Source: Bacilli bacterium (GTDB lineage Bacteria; Bacillota_I; Bacilli_A; RF39; UBA660). Taken from it: DNA of 64,000 bases. Numbering within the stretch: the first letter of the stretch is position 1; the number at the start of each line of letters is the position of its first letter. Location of the stretch: contig CAADYO010000028.1 of NCBI GenBank assembly GCA_900753325.1, positions 6,493 to 70,492 of the forward strand. Direction: 5' to 3'. The notes under the pieces are model-generated. The model searched no databases, was not told the origin of the DNA, and was given only the letters and a program-made list of their open reading frames with translations. Below are positions 15,756 through 25,310 of this stretch, in pieces. Made by a program: the position numbers and the translations under genes.

Positions 15756-17858
15756 ATGAATTTAGATAATTTAAACGATAAACAAAGAGAAGCTGTACTG
15801 TATAATAATGGACCACTTCTTATAATAGCCGGAGCAGGGGCTGGTAAAACTAAAACTCTAACTACCAAAATAGCTTATTTGATAGAAGAATCAATAACAA
15901 CACCATACAACATTCTAGCAATCACTTTCACAAATAAAGCTGCAAAAGAAATGAAAGATAGATTAGGTGTTTTAATTGGTGATCTAGCTAAAAAAGTTCA
16001 AGTATCAACATTTCATAGCTTTGGTCTAAAACTACTAAAAGAAAACTATAATTTATTAGGATATGATCGTAATTTTGTCATTATGGATAGTGATGACTCA
16101 TTAACTGTAGTTAAAAAGATAATTAAAGATTTAGGCTATGATCCAAAAATATATAATCCTAAAGCTATTAGAAACAAAATTAGTAGTTGTAAAAATGAAA
16201 TGATTTCTGCTAAAGCCTATGAGAGGTTTGCTGTAAGTGACTATGAACAAGTAGTTCATAAAGTATATGAAAAGTATGAGCAAAAGCTAAGACAAAACAA
16301 TTCTGTAGACTTTGATGACTTACTATTATTACCAATTCAATTATTTAGAGAAAATCCTGATACATTAAAAAAATATCAAGACTTATATCAATATATTTTA
16401 ATAGACGAGTATCAAGATACTAATCAAGCTCAATATATTTTAACAAAGATGATTAGTGAGAAAAATAGACGCATAACTTGTGTTGGAGATGATTCTCAAA
16501 GTATCTATAGTTTTAGAGGAGCTAATTACAAAAATATTTTAAACTTTGAAAAAGACTATCCAGATGCTAAAATCATTTTACTAGAACAAAATTATCGTTC
16601 CACTAGTACTATTTTAGATGCAGCTAACCAGGTTATTAAAAATAATACTCAACGAAAAGATAAAAAGTTATGGACTGATCGTGGTGTAGGTGAAAAGATT
16701 AAATATTATAGAGCCTATAATGAAAGAGATGAAGCACAGTACGTAATTAGAAAAATAAAAGAATTAATTAATAAAGGTGTAGAGTATAAAGACATTGCTA
16801 TTCTTTATAGAACCAATGCTCAATCACGTGTAGTAGAAGAAGAAATGTTAAAAGAAAATTTACCATATCGTGTAATTGGAAGTTTTTATTTCTACTCCCG
16901 TAAAGAAATAAAAGACTTAATTGCTTATCTTAGACTTATTCATAATTCTAAAGATAATATCAGTCTCTTAAGAGTTATTAACACTCCAAAAAGAGGAATT
17001 GGTTTAAAGACAATAGAAAACTTAACTACCAAAGCCGATTTAGAGGGAATAAGTATTTATGAAGCTATTAATTCTGGTAAGGAATTAGAATTCAAAAAAA
17101 CAATAGAAAAGCTAAAAGAAATCTCTAAAGATTTGACATTAACAGAATTAATTGATAAAGTGTTAGATGCCTCTGGACTAAAAAAAGAATTAGAAAGTGA
17201 ACAAACTCTAGAGGCAGAAGTAAGATTAGAAAACCTAGAAGAATTTAAATCAATTACTAAATCATTTGAAGAAAAAGAAGGCCTTATATCTCTAGAAGAT
17301 TTCCTATTAGAAATCAGTCTAATTAGTGATGTTGAGGAATATAAAGACGATCCAAATCGTATTAGTTTAATGACAGTTCATTCTGTAAAAGGACTAGAAT
17401 TTGATCATGTTTTTGTAATTGGTATGGAAGAAGGTTTATTTCCTCACATGAATTCTTTAATGGAAAATATTGCCCTAGAAGAAGAAAGAAGACTATGCTA
17501 TGTTGCAATAACAAGAGCCAAAGACGACTTGCATTTAGTAAATGCTAGAAGAAGAACTTTGTTTGGAAAAGAACAAGTTAATCCCGTTAGCCGCTTTATA
17601 AGTGAAATTAGTCCAGATCTACTAGAGACAAATGTAAAAGAAGAATTGCCAAAACAAGAAGAAAAAATTGATACATCTAACATGTTTAGAGAAGAAGAAG
17701 TTGATTATAAAGTCGGCGATTATGTTTATCATGAGACATTTGGTACCGGTAAAGTAGTAGAAGTAACTAATACACTTATTAGCGTTGCTTTTAAACATCC
17801 GCACGGAATTAAAAAACTAATGAAAAATCATAAGAAACTATCCAAAGTTACTAGTTAA
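15756..17858 (+). CDS. pcrA: ATP-dependent DNA helicase PcrA/UvrD
   Basis: A 700-residue superfamily 1A 3'-5' DNA helicase acting in repair and rolling-circle replication. Motifs in order: Q-motif LNDKQREAV, Walker A AGAGAGKTKTL, motif Ia ITFTNKAAKEM, Walker B ILIDEYQDTN, motif III VGDDSQSIYSFRGA, motif IV EQNYRST, motif V SLMTVHSVKGLEFDHVFV and motif VI EERRLCYVAITRA. The C-terminus carries the Tudor-like segment (VGDYVYHETFGTGKVVEV) that binds RNA polymerase in PcrA, arguing for PcrA over RecB-type relatives. Length is typical. It is followed 20 bases later by the nucleotidyltransferase gene. Confidence 0.96.
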   Translation: MNLDNLNDKQREAVLYNNGPLLIIAGAGAGKTKTLTTKIAYLIEESITTPYNILAITFTNKAAKEMKDRLGVLIGDLAKKVQVSTFHSFGLKLLKENYNLLGYDRNFVIMDSDDSLTVVKKIIKDLGYDPKIYNPKAIRNKISSCKNEMISAKAYERFAVSDYEQVVHKVYEKYEQKLRQNNSVDFDDLLLLPIQLFRENPDTLKKYQDLYQYILIDEYQDTNQAQYILTKMISEKNRRITCVGDDSQSIYSFRGANYKNILNFEKDYPDAKIILLEQNYRSTSTILDAANQVIKNNTQRKDKKLWTDRGVGEKIKYYRAYNERDEAQYVIRKIKELINKGVEYKDIAILYRTNAQSRVVEEEMLKENLPYRVIGSFYFYSRKEIKDLIAYLRLIHNSKDNISLLRVINTPKRGIGLKTIENLTTKADLEGISIYEAINSGKELEFKKTIEKLKEISKDLTLTELIDKVLDASGLKKELESEQTLEAEVRLENLEEFKSITKSFEEKEGLISLEDFLLEISLISDVEEYKDDPNRISLMTVHSVKGLEFDHVFVIGMEEGLFPHMNSLMENIALEEERRLCYVAITRAKDDLHLVNARRRTLFGKEQVNPVSRFISEISPDLLETNVKEELPKQEEKIDTSNMFREEEVDYKVGDYVYHETFGTGKVVEVTNTLISVAFKHPHGIKKLMKNHKKLSKVTS

Positions 17859-17878
17859 AAAATAAAAGGAGGAAAATT

Positions 17879-18793
17879 ATGAAAGATAAAACTTTACTTA
17901 TTTTAGCAGCCGGTATGGGGAGTAGATTTGGAGGGTTAAAACAAATTACACCTCTAGGGCCAAACGGGGAATTCATTATTGACTATTCTGTATATGATGC
18001 TATTAAAGCCGGATTTACTAAAATAGTTTTCTTAATAAAAGAAGAAAACTATGATATTTTTAAAGAAACAATTGGAAAAAGAGTAGAACCATATATTAAT
18101 GTTGAATACTGTTTCCAAAAAAATGATAATATACCAGCCGGTTACTCAGTACCAGAAACAAGAGTAAAACCACTAGGAACAGCTCATGCTATTCTTTGCT
18201 GCAAGGATAAAATACATGAACCTTTTGCCATTATCAATGCAGATGATTTTTATGGAAGAGATGCTTATTTAAAAGCTGCTAGTTTCCTAGATACTACGGA
18301 TGATAAAATACCACACCCATATGGACTAGTAAGTTATCTAGTTAAAAATACCATTACCGAAAACGGTTCTGTAAAAAGAGGTGTATGTCAAGTAGAAAAT
18401 GGTATGCTTACCAAAATAACTGAAAGTGTCATAGAAAAAGTCGATGGCGAATTAATAGCCAGACCATTAAATGGAGCTAAAGAGTTTGTTGTTGATAAGG
18501 ATGAACCAGTTTCTATGAATTTAATGTTGTTCACACCTAGCATTTTCCCATATATAGAAAAAAAATTCCCAGAATTTTTTGAAAATAATCAGGATGACCT
18601 AGAAAAATGTGAATATCTAATTCCAGATGTATTATTTAGCAGTATAGAAGAAAAATATGCGACAGTAAGGGTCTTAGAAACTACTGCAGCCTGGTATGGC
18701 GTAACTTATAAAGAAGATGCTGAAAATGTAAAAGAAGCCTTAAAAAGACTAGTTGATGAAAATGAATATCCTTCAAATTTATGGGAAAAATAA
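17879..18793 (+). CDS. Sugar-phosphate nucleotidyltransferase family protein
   Basis: A 304-residue protein with the nucleotidyltransferase signature LILAAGMGSRFGGLKQITPL at the N-terminus. NADDFYGRDAY at about residue 120 is the metal-binding Asp region. Such enzymes join a sugar phosphate to an NTP. This member resembles a widespread NTP_transferase group without a settled substrate; it is shorter and more divergent than GalU or RfbA. The start follows AAAAGGAGG. It is likely co-transcribed with pcrA because no promoter or terminator lies in the 20-base gap, and a terminator follows it. It could supply activated sugar to the envelope pathways seen later in the window. Confidence 0.85.
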   Translation: MKDKTLLILAAGMGSRFGGLKQITPLGPNGEFIIDYSVYDAIKAGFTKIVFLIKEENYDIFKETIGKRVEPYINVEYCFQKNDNIPAGYSVPETRVKPLGTAHAILCCKDKIHEPFAIINADDFYGRDAYLKAASFLDTTDDKIPHPYGLVSYLVKNTITENGSVKRGVCQVENGMLTKITESVIEKVDGELIARPLNGAKEFVVDKDEPVSMNLMLFTPSIFPYIEKKFPEFFENNQDDLEKCEYLIPDVLFSSIEEKYATVRVLETTAAWYGVTYKEDAENVKEALKRLVDENEYPSNLWEK

Positions 18794-18801
18794 GATTAAA
18801 G

Positions 18802-18826
18802 CAAGCCAAAATTAGGCTTGTTTTTA
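18802..18826 (+). terminator. Terminator after the nucleotidyltransferase gene
   Basis: CAAGCC at 18802-18807 pairs with GGCTTG at 18815-18820, flanked by A and T runs and followed by TTTTT. Confidence 0.7.
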
Positions 18827-18846
18827 TATAAAAAAATAATAAGATA

Positions 18847-18855
18847 TGATATAAT
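18847..18855 (+). promoter_or_regulatory. Extended -10 promoter for ligA
   Basis: TGA-TATAAT, an extended -10 element 80 bases upstream of ligA. No clear -35. The leader after it contains the palindrome ACTAGATCTAGT at 18874-18885. Confidence 0.45.
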
Positions 18856-18935
18856 ATATATAGAAAAAATATTACTAGATCTAGTTATTTAACTTCACTA
18901 GAGCAAAATCAAACAGCAGAAAAAGGAGATTATTT

Positions 18936-20915
18936 ATGCAAGAGAGAATGAATGAATTAATTGATATTATTAATGAAGCTGATTATAACTATCACACTCT
19001 AGATAATCCAACAATTACTGATCAAGAATATGATAAGTACTTACGAGAGTTAATTGAAATAGAAGAAGCACATCCAGATTGGGTAAGAGAAGACTCCCCA
19101 ACACAACATGCAGGTGGAAAGATAATCGAAGGCTTCACAAAAGTAACTCATAAAATACCAATGATGTCCTTAAGTGATGTTTTCTCTGAAAGTGAAGTTT
19201 TAGCTTTTGATGAAAGAATAAAAAAAGAAGGAATTACTCCAGAATATGTTTGTGAACTAAAGATAGATGGACTTTCTGTTTCATTGTTATATGAAAAAGG
19301 AAAATTAGTAAGAGCTGCCACTAGAGGCGATGGTACAACAGGTGAAGATATTACTCACAACGCTAAAACTATAAAAGTAATTCCTCTAAAACTAAAGGAA
19401 AATGTTGATATTGAAGTTCGTGGTGAAATCTTCATGAATAAAAAAACATTAGAAAAACTAAATGAAGAACGTAAGAAAAAAAATCAGCCATTACTTCAAA
19501 ATTGCCGTAATGCCGCAGCAGGATCAATTAGACAATTAGATTCAAAAGTAGCTGCTGAACGTAAACTAGATAACTTCATTTATCATTTACCAGATCCATT
19601 AGATTATGGACTACATACTCATGAAGAAGCCCTTGAATATATGAAAAAACTAGGATTTAAAATGAATCCTAATAATAGAGTTGTAAAAAATATTAATGAA
19701 GCTCTTGCGTATATTGAAGAAAAAGGTAAAGAAAGAGCAAGTTTACCATATGATATAGATGGTGTTGTTATAAAAGTAAATAGCATTGAACAGCAACAAA
19801 AATTAGGCTACACTGCTAAATATCCAAAATGGGCAACAGCCTATAAATTTCCAGCAGAAGAAGTCTTAACTAAATTAACAGATATAATTTTTACTGTAGG
19901 AAGAACAGGACAAATAACACCTAATGCTGTTTTAGAACCAGTTATAGTAGCCGGTTCTACTATTTCCAGAGCAACTCTTCATAATGAAGATTATGTTAAA
20001 GAAAAAGATTTAAAAATAGGTGATATAGTTTCAATTAGAAAAGCTGGAGATGTTATACCAGAAGTTGTAGAAGTAAAAAAAGCAAGACGTACAGGTAAAG
20101 AAAAAGATTTTGAAATGATTACTAATTGTCCAATGTGCAATACACCTTTGGTAAAAAAAGAAGGACAAGTAGATTATTATTGCCCAAATAAAAAATGTCC
20201 TGCTAGAAGTATTGAAGAATTAATTCATTTTGCTTCACGTGATGCCATGAATATAGACGGCTTAGGAGATAGAATAATGGAAGATTTTTATAACTTTCAT
20301 TTTATCGCCACACTTGCTGATATATATTCATTAAAAGATCATGAACAAGATTTAATAAGACTAGAAGGATATGGTGACAAATCAGTAACTAATCTATTAA
20401 ATGCCATAGAAGAAAGCAAAAAGAATTCCCTAGAAAGACTCTTATTTGGTTTAGGAATTCCACATGTAGGTGCAAAAACTGCTAAAATTCTCGCAAAACA
20501 TTACAAAGACTTAAACACCTTAATGTCTTCATCAGAAGAGGAATTAACTCTAATTCCAGACATTGGTTCTATAATTGCGAAAAGTGTAGTTGAATACTTT
20601 AATGATCAACATAGAAGAGCTATAGTCGATGAACTAATAGATATTGGGCTTAATACTAAATATTTAGGGCAAGAGGTAGAAGAAAATTCTGAATTTAATG
20701 GAAAGACATTTGTCTTAACTGGGTCTTTAAAAATATTTACTAGAGAAGAGGCCGAAGAAAAAATAGAACAACTTGGTGGTAAAGCCTCAAGTTCAGTTTC
20801 TAAAAAGACCAGTGCTGTAATTGTAGGAGAAAATCCTGGTAGTAAATATGAAAAAGCCAAAGAACTAGGTATTCCAATTTGGACAGAAGAAGAATTTAAA
20901 GAGAAACTAGGTTAA
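18936..20915 (+). CDS. ligA: NAD-dependent DNA ligase
   Basis: A 659-residue bacterial replicative ligase that seals nicks using NAD+. Domains in order: Ia NAD-binding region (YHTLDNPTITDQEYD), adenylation domain with CELKIDGLSV (Lys109 is the AMP acceptor) and TRGDGTTGEDIT, OB fold, a Cys4 zinc finger (CPMC and CPNKKC at about residues 404-427), helix-hairpin-helix repeats, and a C-terminal BRCT domain (about 590-659). Length is normal. The ATG follows AAAAGGAGATT. It has its own promoter and a strong terminator. Confidence 0.98.
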   Translation: MQERMNELIDIINEADYNYHTLDNPTITDQEYDKYLRELIEIEEAHPDWVREDSPTQHAGGKIIEGFTKVTHKIPMMSLSDVFSESEVLAFDERIKKEGITPEYVCELKIDGLSVSLLYEKGKLVRAATRGDGTTGEDITHNAKTIKVIPLKLKENVDIEVRGEIFMNKKTLEKLNEERKKKNQPLLQNCRNAAAGSIRQLDSKVAAERKLDNFIYHLPDPLDYGLHTHEEALEYMKKLGFKMNPNNRVVKNINEALAYIEEKGKERASLPYDIDGVVIKVNSIEQQQKLGYTAKYPKWATAYKFPAEEVLTKLTDIIFTVGRTGQITPNAVLEPVIVAGSTISRATLHNEDYVKEKDLKIGDIVSIRKAGDVIPEVVEVKKARRTGKEKDFEMITNCPMCNTPLVKKEGQVDYYCPNKKCPARSIEELIHFASRDAMNIDGLGDRIMEDFYNFHFIATLADIYSLKDHEQDLIRLEGYGDKSVTNLLNAIEESKKNSLERLLFGLGIPHVGAKTAKILAKHYKDLNTLMSSSEEELTLIPDIGSIIAKSVVEYFNDQHRRAIVDELIDIGLNTKYLGQEVEENSEFNGKTFVLTGSLKIFTREEAEEKIEQLGGKASSSVSKKTSAVIVGENPGSKYEKAKELGIPIWTEEEFKEKLG

Positions 20916-20933
20916 TATAAATAAAGTATACTA

Positions 20934-20966
20934 AGAAAAACTGAACTAAAAAAGTTCAGTTTTTCT
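20934..20966 (+). terminator. Strong terminator after ligA
   Basis: AGAAAAACTGAACT at 20934-20947, loop AAAAA, and AGTTCAGTTTTTCT at 20953-20966: a 14-bp perfect stem. Confidence 0.85.
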
Positions 20967-21136
20967 AGTTATTGTTTAATACAAGAATTACATTATTTTA
21001 AGTAAAAGGTATGAAAGATAATAGAACTAAAAAATATAGAAGAAAGTAATCATGAATTATTTTTAAAGTCAGATAATCAAAGCTAAAGTCCTCTAATAAT
21101 AAATATTATAATATCGATATATGTGACAAGTAGAAT
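20967..21136. other. Intergenic stretch with no supported gene
   Basis: Short frames only. One plus-strand stretch reads a Glu/Asn-rich peptide of about 23 codons (ELKNIEESNHELF) ending at TAA near 21085, without a start or ribosome binding site. It may be a worn gene remnant, but nothing identifies it. Confidence 0.25.
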
Positions 21137-21168
21137 TTGACTATTTCCTAAAAAAATGGTATTATAAT
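21137..21168 (+). promoter_or_regulatory. Possible promoter of the OB-fold membrane protein gene
   Basis: TATAAT at 21163-21168 is a clear -10. TTGACT at 21137-21142 is a good -35 sequence but the 20-bp spacing is long. Confidence 0.4.
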
Positions 21169-21198
21169 GCCACGAAATTCAAGAAACAGGTGATGTAA

Positions 21199-21972
21199 TT
21201 GAAAAAGAAAAAAAATAAAATAGAAGACTATGATGAATATGAAGAGTATGAAGAATATGAAAATATAGAAGATGCATCTACAATAAAGGGACTAGAAGAT
21301 TATGATGAAATTCTCTATGAAGATGAAGAAAGCTTTGACTCAATTGAAGATGATGCTTATGATGAAGAAAACTCATCAAAAAAGCATATTAAAAATCCCC
21401 AAAAAATAACTAAAATAATTAATATTATATTTTACATACTAATAATTCTAATGATTATGATAACTATTGATGTTATAAGTGTATCAAGATATAATTCTGG
21501 ACCATATTTTGCTATTAAAAGTGCCACATATAAAGATGGTGGTACTAAAGTATATTATGGAATTGGTTATAAGGTAATTAAATATCATCAAGAACAAGGT
21601 CGAAGAGATATGGCAATAGGTTCTTGGTTTATGTCATACGATACAGATCCCGTGGAAGTAGATTCTCTAGATTTAGCTATTGAGTATAAAAAGAATATTG
21701 AAAAAACTTACCAAAAGTTTAATAACAAATTCTTAAGAATTACTGGTACTTATAAAGACTACGATAAAAAGTCAAGAAAACTAACATTTGGCTATCAAGA
21801 CCCAGATAATTCATATACCATAGACATTGTTTGTACTCTAGCAAAAGATGCCGAAGAAAAAGAATTTAAAGAAAATCAAAAAATAACAGTAATTGGTACA
21901 GCAAAAGATTTTAAACCAAGTACAAATAAAAAGCCAAATACATTATACCTTAGCAATTGCTTTGCTGAATAA
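21199..21972 (+). CDS. Membrane-anchored protein with acidic N-terminus and OB-fold-like C-terminal domain
   Basis: A 257-residue protein of unknown function. Residues 1-72 are extremely acidic (repeats of DEYEEYEE type) and would lie in the cytoplasm. One membrane helix follows at about 74-95. The extracellular part ends in a roughly 80-residue domain (FLRITGTYKDYDKKSRKLTF through ITVIGTAKDF) that resembles the OB-fold tRNA_anti-like domain seen in small exported proteins. The start is TTG at 21199, five bases after AGGTGATG; no ATG is available in a suitable place. A terminator follows. The acidic tail suggests a basic partner, but that is speculation. Confidence 0.7.
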   Translation: MKKKKNKIEDYDEYEEYEEYENIEDASTIKGLEDYDEILYEDEESFDSIEDDAYDEENSSKKHIKNPQKITKIINIIFYILIILMIMITIDVISVSRYNSGPYFAIKSATYKDGGTKVYYGIGYKVIKYHQEQGRRDMAIGSWFMSYDTDPVEVDSLDLAIEYKKNIEKTYQKFNNKFLRITGTYKDYDKKSRKLTFGYQDPDNSYTIDIVCTLAKDAEEKEFKENQKITVIGTAKDFKPSTNKKPNTLYLSNCFAE

Positions 21973-22003
21973 AACAAATGCCTATCTTCGCATTTGTTTT
22001 TCT
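21971..22003 (+). terminator. Terminator before gatCAB
   Basis: AAAACAAATGC at 21971-21981 pairs with GCATTTGTTTT at 21990-22000, followed by further T residues. Confidence 0.8.
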
Positions 22004-22013
22004 AATTAGAAAA

Positions 22014-22042
22014 TTTACATCTTAAACTATCCATGATATAAT
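22014..22042 (+). promoter_or_regulatory. Promoter of gatCAB
   Basis: TTTACA at 22014-22019 and TATAAT at 22037-22042, spacer 17 bp. Transcription would start about 18 bases before the gatC ATG, so the leader is very short. Confidence 0.65.
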
Positions 22043-22052
22043 AAAAAAGTTA

Positions 22053-22066
22053 AAGGAGGCCTCCTT
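22053..22066 (+). promoter_or_regulatory. Palindromic ribosome binding site of gatC
   Basis: AAGGAGGCCTCCTT is a perfect 14-bp palindrome whose left half is the Shine-Dalgarno sequence and whose right half ends directly before the ATG at 22067. In RNA it can fold as AAGGA-GGCC-TCCTT and hide the site. Confidence 0.6.
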
Positions 22067-22381
22067 ATGGAAGATAAATTATCAAGAGAAGAAGTATTAC
22101 ATGTAGCTCATCTTGCTCGAATTGAAATGGATGAAGATGAAATAGCTATGTATCAAGTTAAACTAAAACAACTTTTAAACGAAATAGAAAAAATAAATGA
22201 AGTCAAAGTATATGATGAAGACATGTTAATTTGTCCAACAGAAAACAAATGTACTTTACGTGAAGATAGAGTTGGAGAAATGTTGAATCCAAAAGACGTT
22301 TTAAAAAATGCTCCACGACACAATGGAAATTATATATCAGTTCCAGTAGTAATAGGAGAAAAGGGTGGTATGAGTGCATAA
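22067..22381 (+). CDS. gatC: Aspartyl/glutamyl-tRNA amidotransferase subunit C
   Basis: A 104-residue small subunit of GatCAB, which converts Glu-tRNA(Gln) and Asp-tRNA(Asn) to the amidated forms. The family pattern is clear: HVAHLARIEMDEDE at the N-terminus, QLLNEIEKINEV in the middle, LREDRVGEMLNP and NAPRHNGNYISVPVVI at the end. It overlaps gatA by eight bases. Presence of the operon implies that glutaminyl- or asparaginyl-tRNA synthetase is missing, as is usual in Gram-positive bacteria. Confidence 0.95.
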   Translation: MEDKLSREEVLHVAHLARIEMDEDEIAMYQVKLKQLLNEIEKINEVKVYDEDMLICPTENKCTLREDRVGEMLNPKDVLKNAPRHNGNYISVPVVIGEKGGMSA

Positions 22382-23837
22382 TTATTTAGATTTATCATTA
22401 ATTGAAATTAATAAATTATTAAAAGAGAAAAAAATAACACCAACAGATTTAGTTTTAGAGTCATTTGAAAGAATTGAAAAAGATAAAGACCTAAACTGTT
22501 TTATAACACTTAATAAAGAAGAAGCTCTAAAACAAGCAAAAGAATTAGAAGATAAAGAAGTCGATTCTATAACATTTGGTATTCCTATTGCCATAAAAGA
22601 TAATATTGTTACTAAAGACCTACGGACAACTGCTGCATCTAAAATGTTAGAAAACTTTGAGCCAATATATGATGCAGATGTAATAGAAAAAGTAAAAGAA
22701 GCCAATATGATTATTATTGGTAAGACTAATATGGATGAGTTTGCTATGGGTTCATCTAATAGAACATCTTACTTTGGATCAGTTAAAAATCCATGGAATA
22801 AAGAAAGAGTACCAGGAGGTTCATCTGGTGGAAATGCTGCTGCTGTAAGTAAAAGAATGGTACCATTTGCTCTAGGTTCAGATACAGGTGGTTCAATCAG
22901 ACAACCAGCATCGTTTTGTGGAATTGTAGGTTTAAAACCAACTTATGGACGTGTATCTCGTTACGGACTAATTGCCTTTGGCTCAAGCCTAGACCAAATT
23001 GGTCCAATGACTAAAAATGTTTATGAAAACGCTGTACTTCTAAACACAATCTGTGGAAAAAGTGAAAAGGATTTAACTTCAGTTGATACTGATGAAGACT
23101 TTACTAGATTAATTGGCAAAAGCATTTCAGGCATGAAAATAGCTATTCCGAAGTTTTACGTAAGCGATGCTATCGACCAAGAAGTTAAAGATAAATTAAA
23201 TGAAATAATAGAACTTCTAAAAAAAGAAAAATGTACTATAGATTACGTTGATATAAACTACATAGATAAGGCTGTTCCACTATATCAAATTATTGCGATG
23301 GGTGAGGCTAGTTCAAACCTAGCTAGATTTGATGGCATTCGCTATGGCTATAGTTATGAAAACCCTAAGGATATTGAAGATTTATACTTAAAAACTAGAA
23401 AGATAGGCTTTGGAGATGAAGTAAAAAGACGTATCATGATTGGAAGTTATTTATTATCTGGAAAAAATGCTAAAGCTTACTACAACAAGGCTCTAGAAAT
23501 AAGAGATGATATGCGTAAGAGTTTCTTAGAAACATTCAAAAACTACGATTTAGTAATAGGACCAAACAATACAACAGTTGCCTATGAATTAGACAAAGGT
23601 TTGGATGATGCTATAAAGTCCTTCATGGATGATGTCTTAACTATTCCCGTAAATATGGCCGGACTTCCAGGTATGAGTGTTCCAATTGGTTTTAATAGTG
23701 AAAACTTACCAATCGGTATGCAAATAATTGGTGCTCCATTTAAAGAAGCAAAAATGTATCAATTAGCAAGCTTTATAGAAAAAAAATTAAACCTAGATTT
23801 AAATCCTAATAACAAGGAGGGCGAAAAGAATGACTAA
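22374..23837 (+). CDS. gatA: Aspartyl/glutamyl-tRNA amidotransferase subunit A
   Basis: A 487-residue amidase-signature enzyme that releases ammonia from glutamine for transamidation. The Ser-cisSer-Lys triad is in place: the Lys in FGIPIAIKDNI, then VPGGSSGGNAAAV and ALGSDTGGSIRQPASFCG. TKMDEFAMGSSN-type sequence (TNMDEFAMGSSN) is also seen. The start is GTG at 22374, inside gatC. It overlaps gatB by eight bases, and AAGGAGGG near its 3' end is the gatB ribosome binding site. Confidence 0.97.
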   Translation: MHNYLDLSLIEINKLLKEKKITPTDLVLESFERIEKDKDLNCFITLNKEEALKQAKELEDKEVDSITFGIPIAIKDNIVTKDLRTTAASKMLENFEPIYDADVIEKVKEANMIIIGKTNMDEFAMGSSNRTSYFGSVKNPWNKERVPGGSSGGNAAAVSKRMVPFALGSDTGGSIRQPASFCGIVGLKPTYGRVSRYGLIAFGSSLDQIGPMTKNVYENAVLLNTICGKSEKDLTSVDTDEDFTRLIGKSISGMKIAIPKFYVSDAIDQEVKDKLNEIIELLKKEKCTIDYVDINYIDKAVPLYQIIAMGEASSNLARFDGIRYGYSYENPKDIEDLYLKTRKIGFGDEVKRRIMIGSYLLSGKNAKAYYNKALEIRDDMRKSFLETFKNYDLVIGPNNTTVAYELDKGLDDAIKSFMDDVLTIPVNMAGLPGMSVPIGFNSENLPIGMQIIGAPFKEAKMYQLASFIEKKLNLDLNPNNKEGEKND

Positions 23838-25251
23838 TTATATTCCAACAATAGGTATAGAAGTTCATGTAGAATTAAAAACCAATACTAAAATCTTTTC
23901 AAATTCCTTAAATGGTTATGGTCAAATGGCTAACTCTTTGACCAATGTTGTTGACTTAGGATATCCCGGTACTCTACCAACTGTTAATAAAGAAGTAATA
24001 AATTTAGGTATAAAAGCTGCAACAGTCTTAAACTGTAAAATAAGAAAAGAAATGCATTTTGATCGTAAAAATTATTTTTATCCAGATAATCCAAAAAATT
24101 ACCAGATAACACAATCAAGAACACCAATAGGATATGATGGTTATGTTGAAATAGATGTTGATGGTACAAAGAAAAAAATAGAAATTGAAGAAATGCATAT
24201 TGAGGAAGACACTTGTAAAAGTACTCATAGAAGTGATAAAACACTACTAGACTTTAATAGAGCTGGAGTACCATTAATTGAAATAGTTACTAAACCATGT
24301 ATTAGTAATTCTAAAGAAGCAAAACTATATCTTGAAAAACTAAAAGAACTATTATTTTACACTGGTATAAGTGATTGTAAAATGGAAGAAGGATCAATGA
24401 GATGCGACGCCAATGTTTCTATCAGAAAAAATGAAGAAGATCCATTTGGTACTAAATGTGAAATAAAAAACATTGGTTCTATTTCTAACGTTGGTATAAG
24501 TATTGAAAAAGAGATAAGTCGTCAAGAAAGATTACTAGAAAACGGAGAAACATTTAAAGAACAAACTAGAAGATATGATGATAAATTAGGTGACACAGTC
24601 CTAATGCGTATTAAAGAGACTGGAAATGATTATCGCTACTTTCCAGAACCAGATATACCATATTTATATTTAACAGATGAAATGATTGAAGAAGTCGCTA
24701 AGACAATTGAAATGTTACCAGACGAAAGAAGAAAAATATATATATCAAAAGGTGTTTCTGAAACAAATGCTAAAAAGCTAGTTCAAAATAAATCATTAAG
24801 TGATTACTTTAACACCATATTGGATGAAAATACTAACTTTAAAATAGCTAGTAATCTACTTTTAGGTGATATATCAGCTTATCTAAATAGGACTGAAAAA
24901 TTAATTACCGAAACAAGTTTAACTAAAGAACGCTTTAAAGACTTGATTGATAAAATGGAAACTGGTACCTTAACTAGTAAAAATCTAAAAGATATTTTAG
25001 ATAAAGTACTAGAAGAAGATAAAGCAATAGACGATATTATAAAAGAAGCAGGAATTGAAAATATCACAGATACAACAGCTCTACGTGAAGTAATCAAAAA
25101 AATAATTTCTGAAAACAAATCAAGTGTAAATGATTATAAAGCTGGACATGATCGTGCTATAAAATATTTTATGGGTCAAATCATGAAAGAAACAAAAGGT
25201 AGTGCTAATCCTAAACTAGCTATGAATATACTAATAGAAGAACTAGACTAA
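23830..25251 (+). CDS. gatB: Aspartyl/glutamyl-tRNA amidotransferase subunit B
   Basis: A 473-residue subunit that binds the mischarged tRNA and activates its side chain with ATP. Recognisable segments are IGIEVHVELKTNTKIFS, HFDRKNYFYPDNPKNYQITQ, LDFNRAGVPLIEIVTKP, GSMRCDANVSIR, RYFPEPDIPYLYL, and a C-terminal YqeY-like tail (about 330-473). Length is normal. It closes the gatCAB operon; the next gene has its own promoter nine bases after the stop. Confidence 0.97.
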   Translation: MTNYIPTIGIEVHVELKTNTKIFSNSLNGYGQMANSLTNVVDLGYPGTLPTVNKEVINLGIKAATVLNCKIRKEMHFDRKNYFYPDNPKNYQITQSRTPIGYDGYVEIDVDGTKKKIEIEEMHIEEDTCKSTHRSDKTLLDFNRAGVPLIEIVTKPCISNSKEAKLYLEKLKELLFYTGISDCKMEEGSMRCDANVSIRKNEEDPFGTKCEIKNIGSISNVGISIEKEISRQERLLENGETFKEQTRRYDDKLGDTVLMRIKETGNDYRYFPEPDIPYLYLTDEMIEEVAKTIEMLPDERRKIYISKGVSETNAKKLVQNKSLSDYFNTILDENTNFKIASNLLLGDISAYLNRTEKLITETSLTKERFKDLIDKMETGTLTSKNLKDILDKVLEEDKAIDDIIKEAGIENITDTTALREVIKKIISENKSSVNDYKAGHDRAIKYFMGQIMKETKGSANPKLAMNILIEELD

Positions 25252-25259
25252 TTTGCTAA

Positions 25260-25288
25260 TTGAAAAAGCCATTATCATGGTGTATAAT
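25260..25288 (+). promoter_or_regulatory. Promoter of the small membrane protein/GGDEF operon
   Basis: TTGAAA at 25260-25265 and TATAAT at 25283-25288, spacer 17 bp, 22 bases before the start of the next gene. Confidence 0.7.
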
Positions 25289-25310
25289 AAAAATACTAGG
25301 ATGTGATGAT

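Noticed and set aside
18874..18885. Palindrome ACTAGATCTAGT in the ligA leader as an operator
   Set aside because: Twelve-base AT-rich palindromes are common by chance here, it is not repeated elsewhere and it is far from the ribosome binding site.
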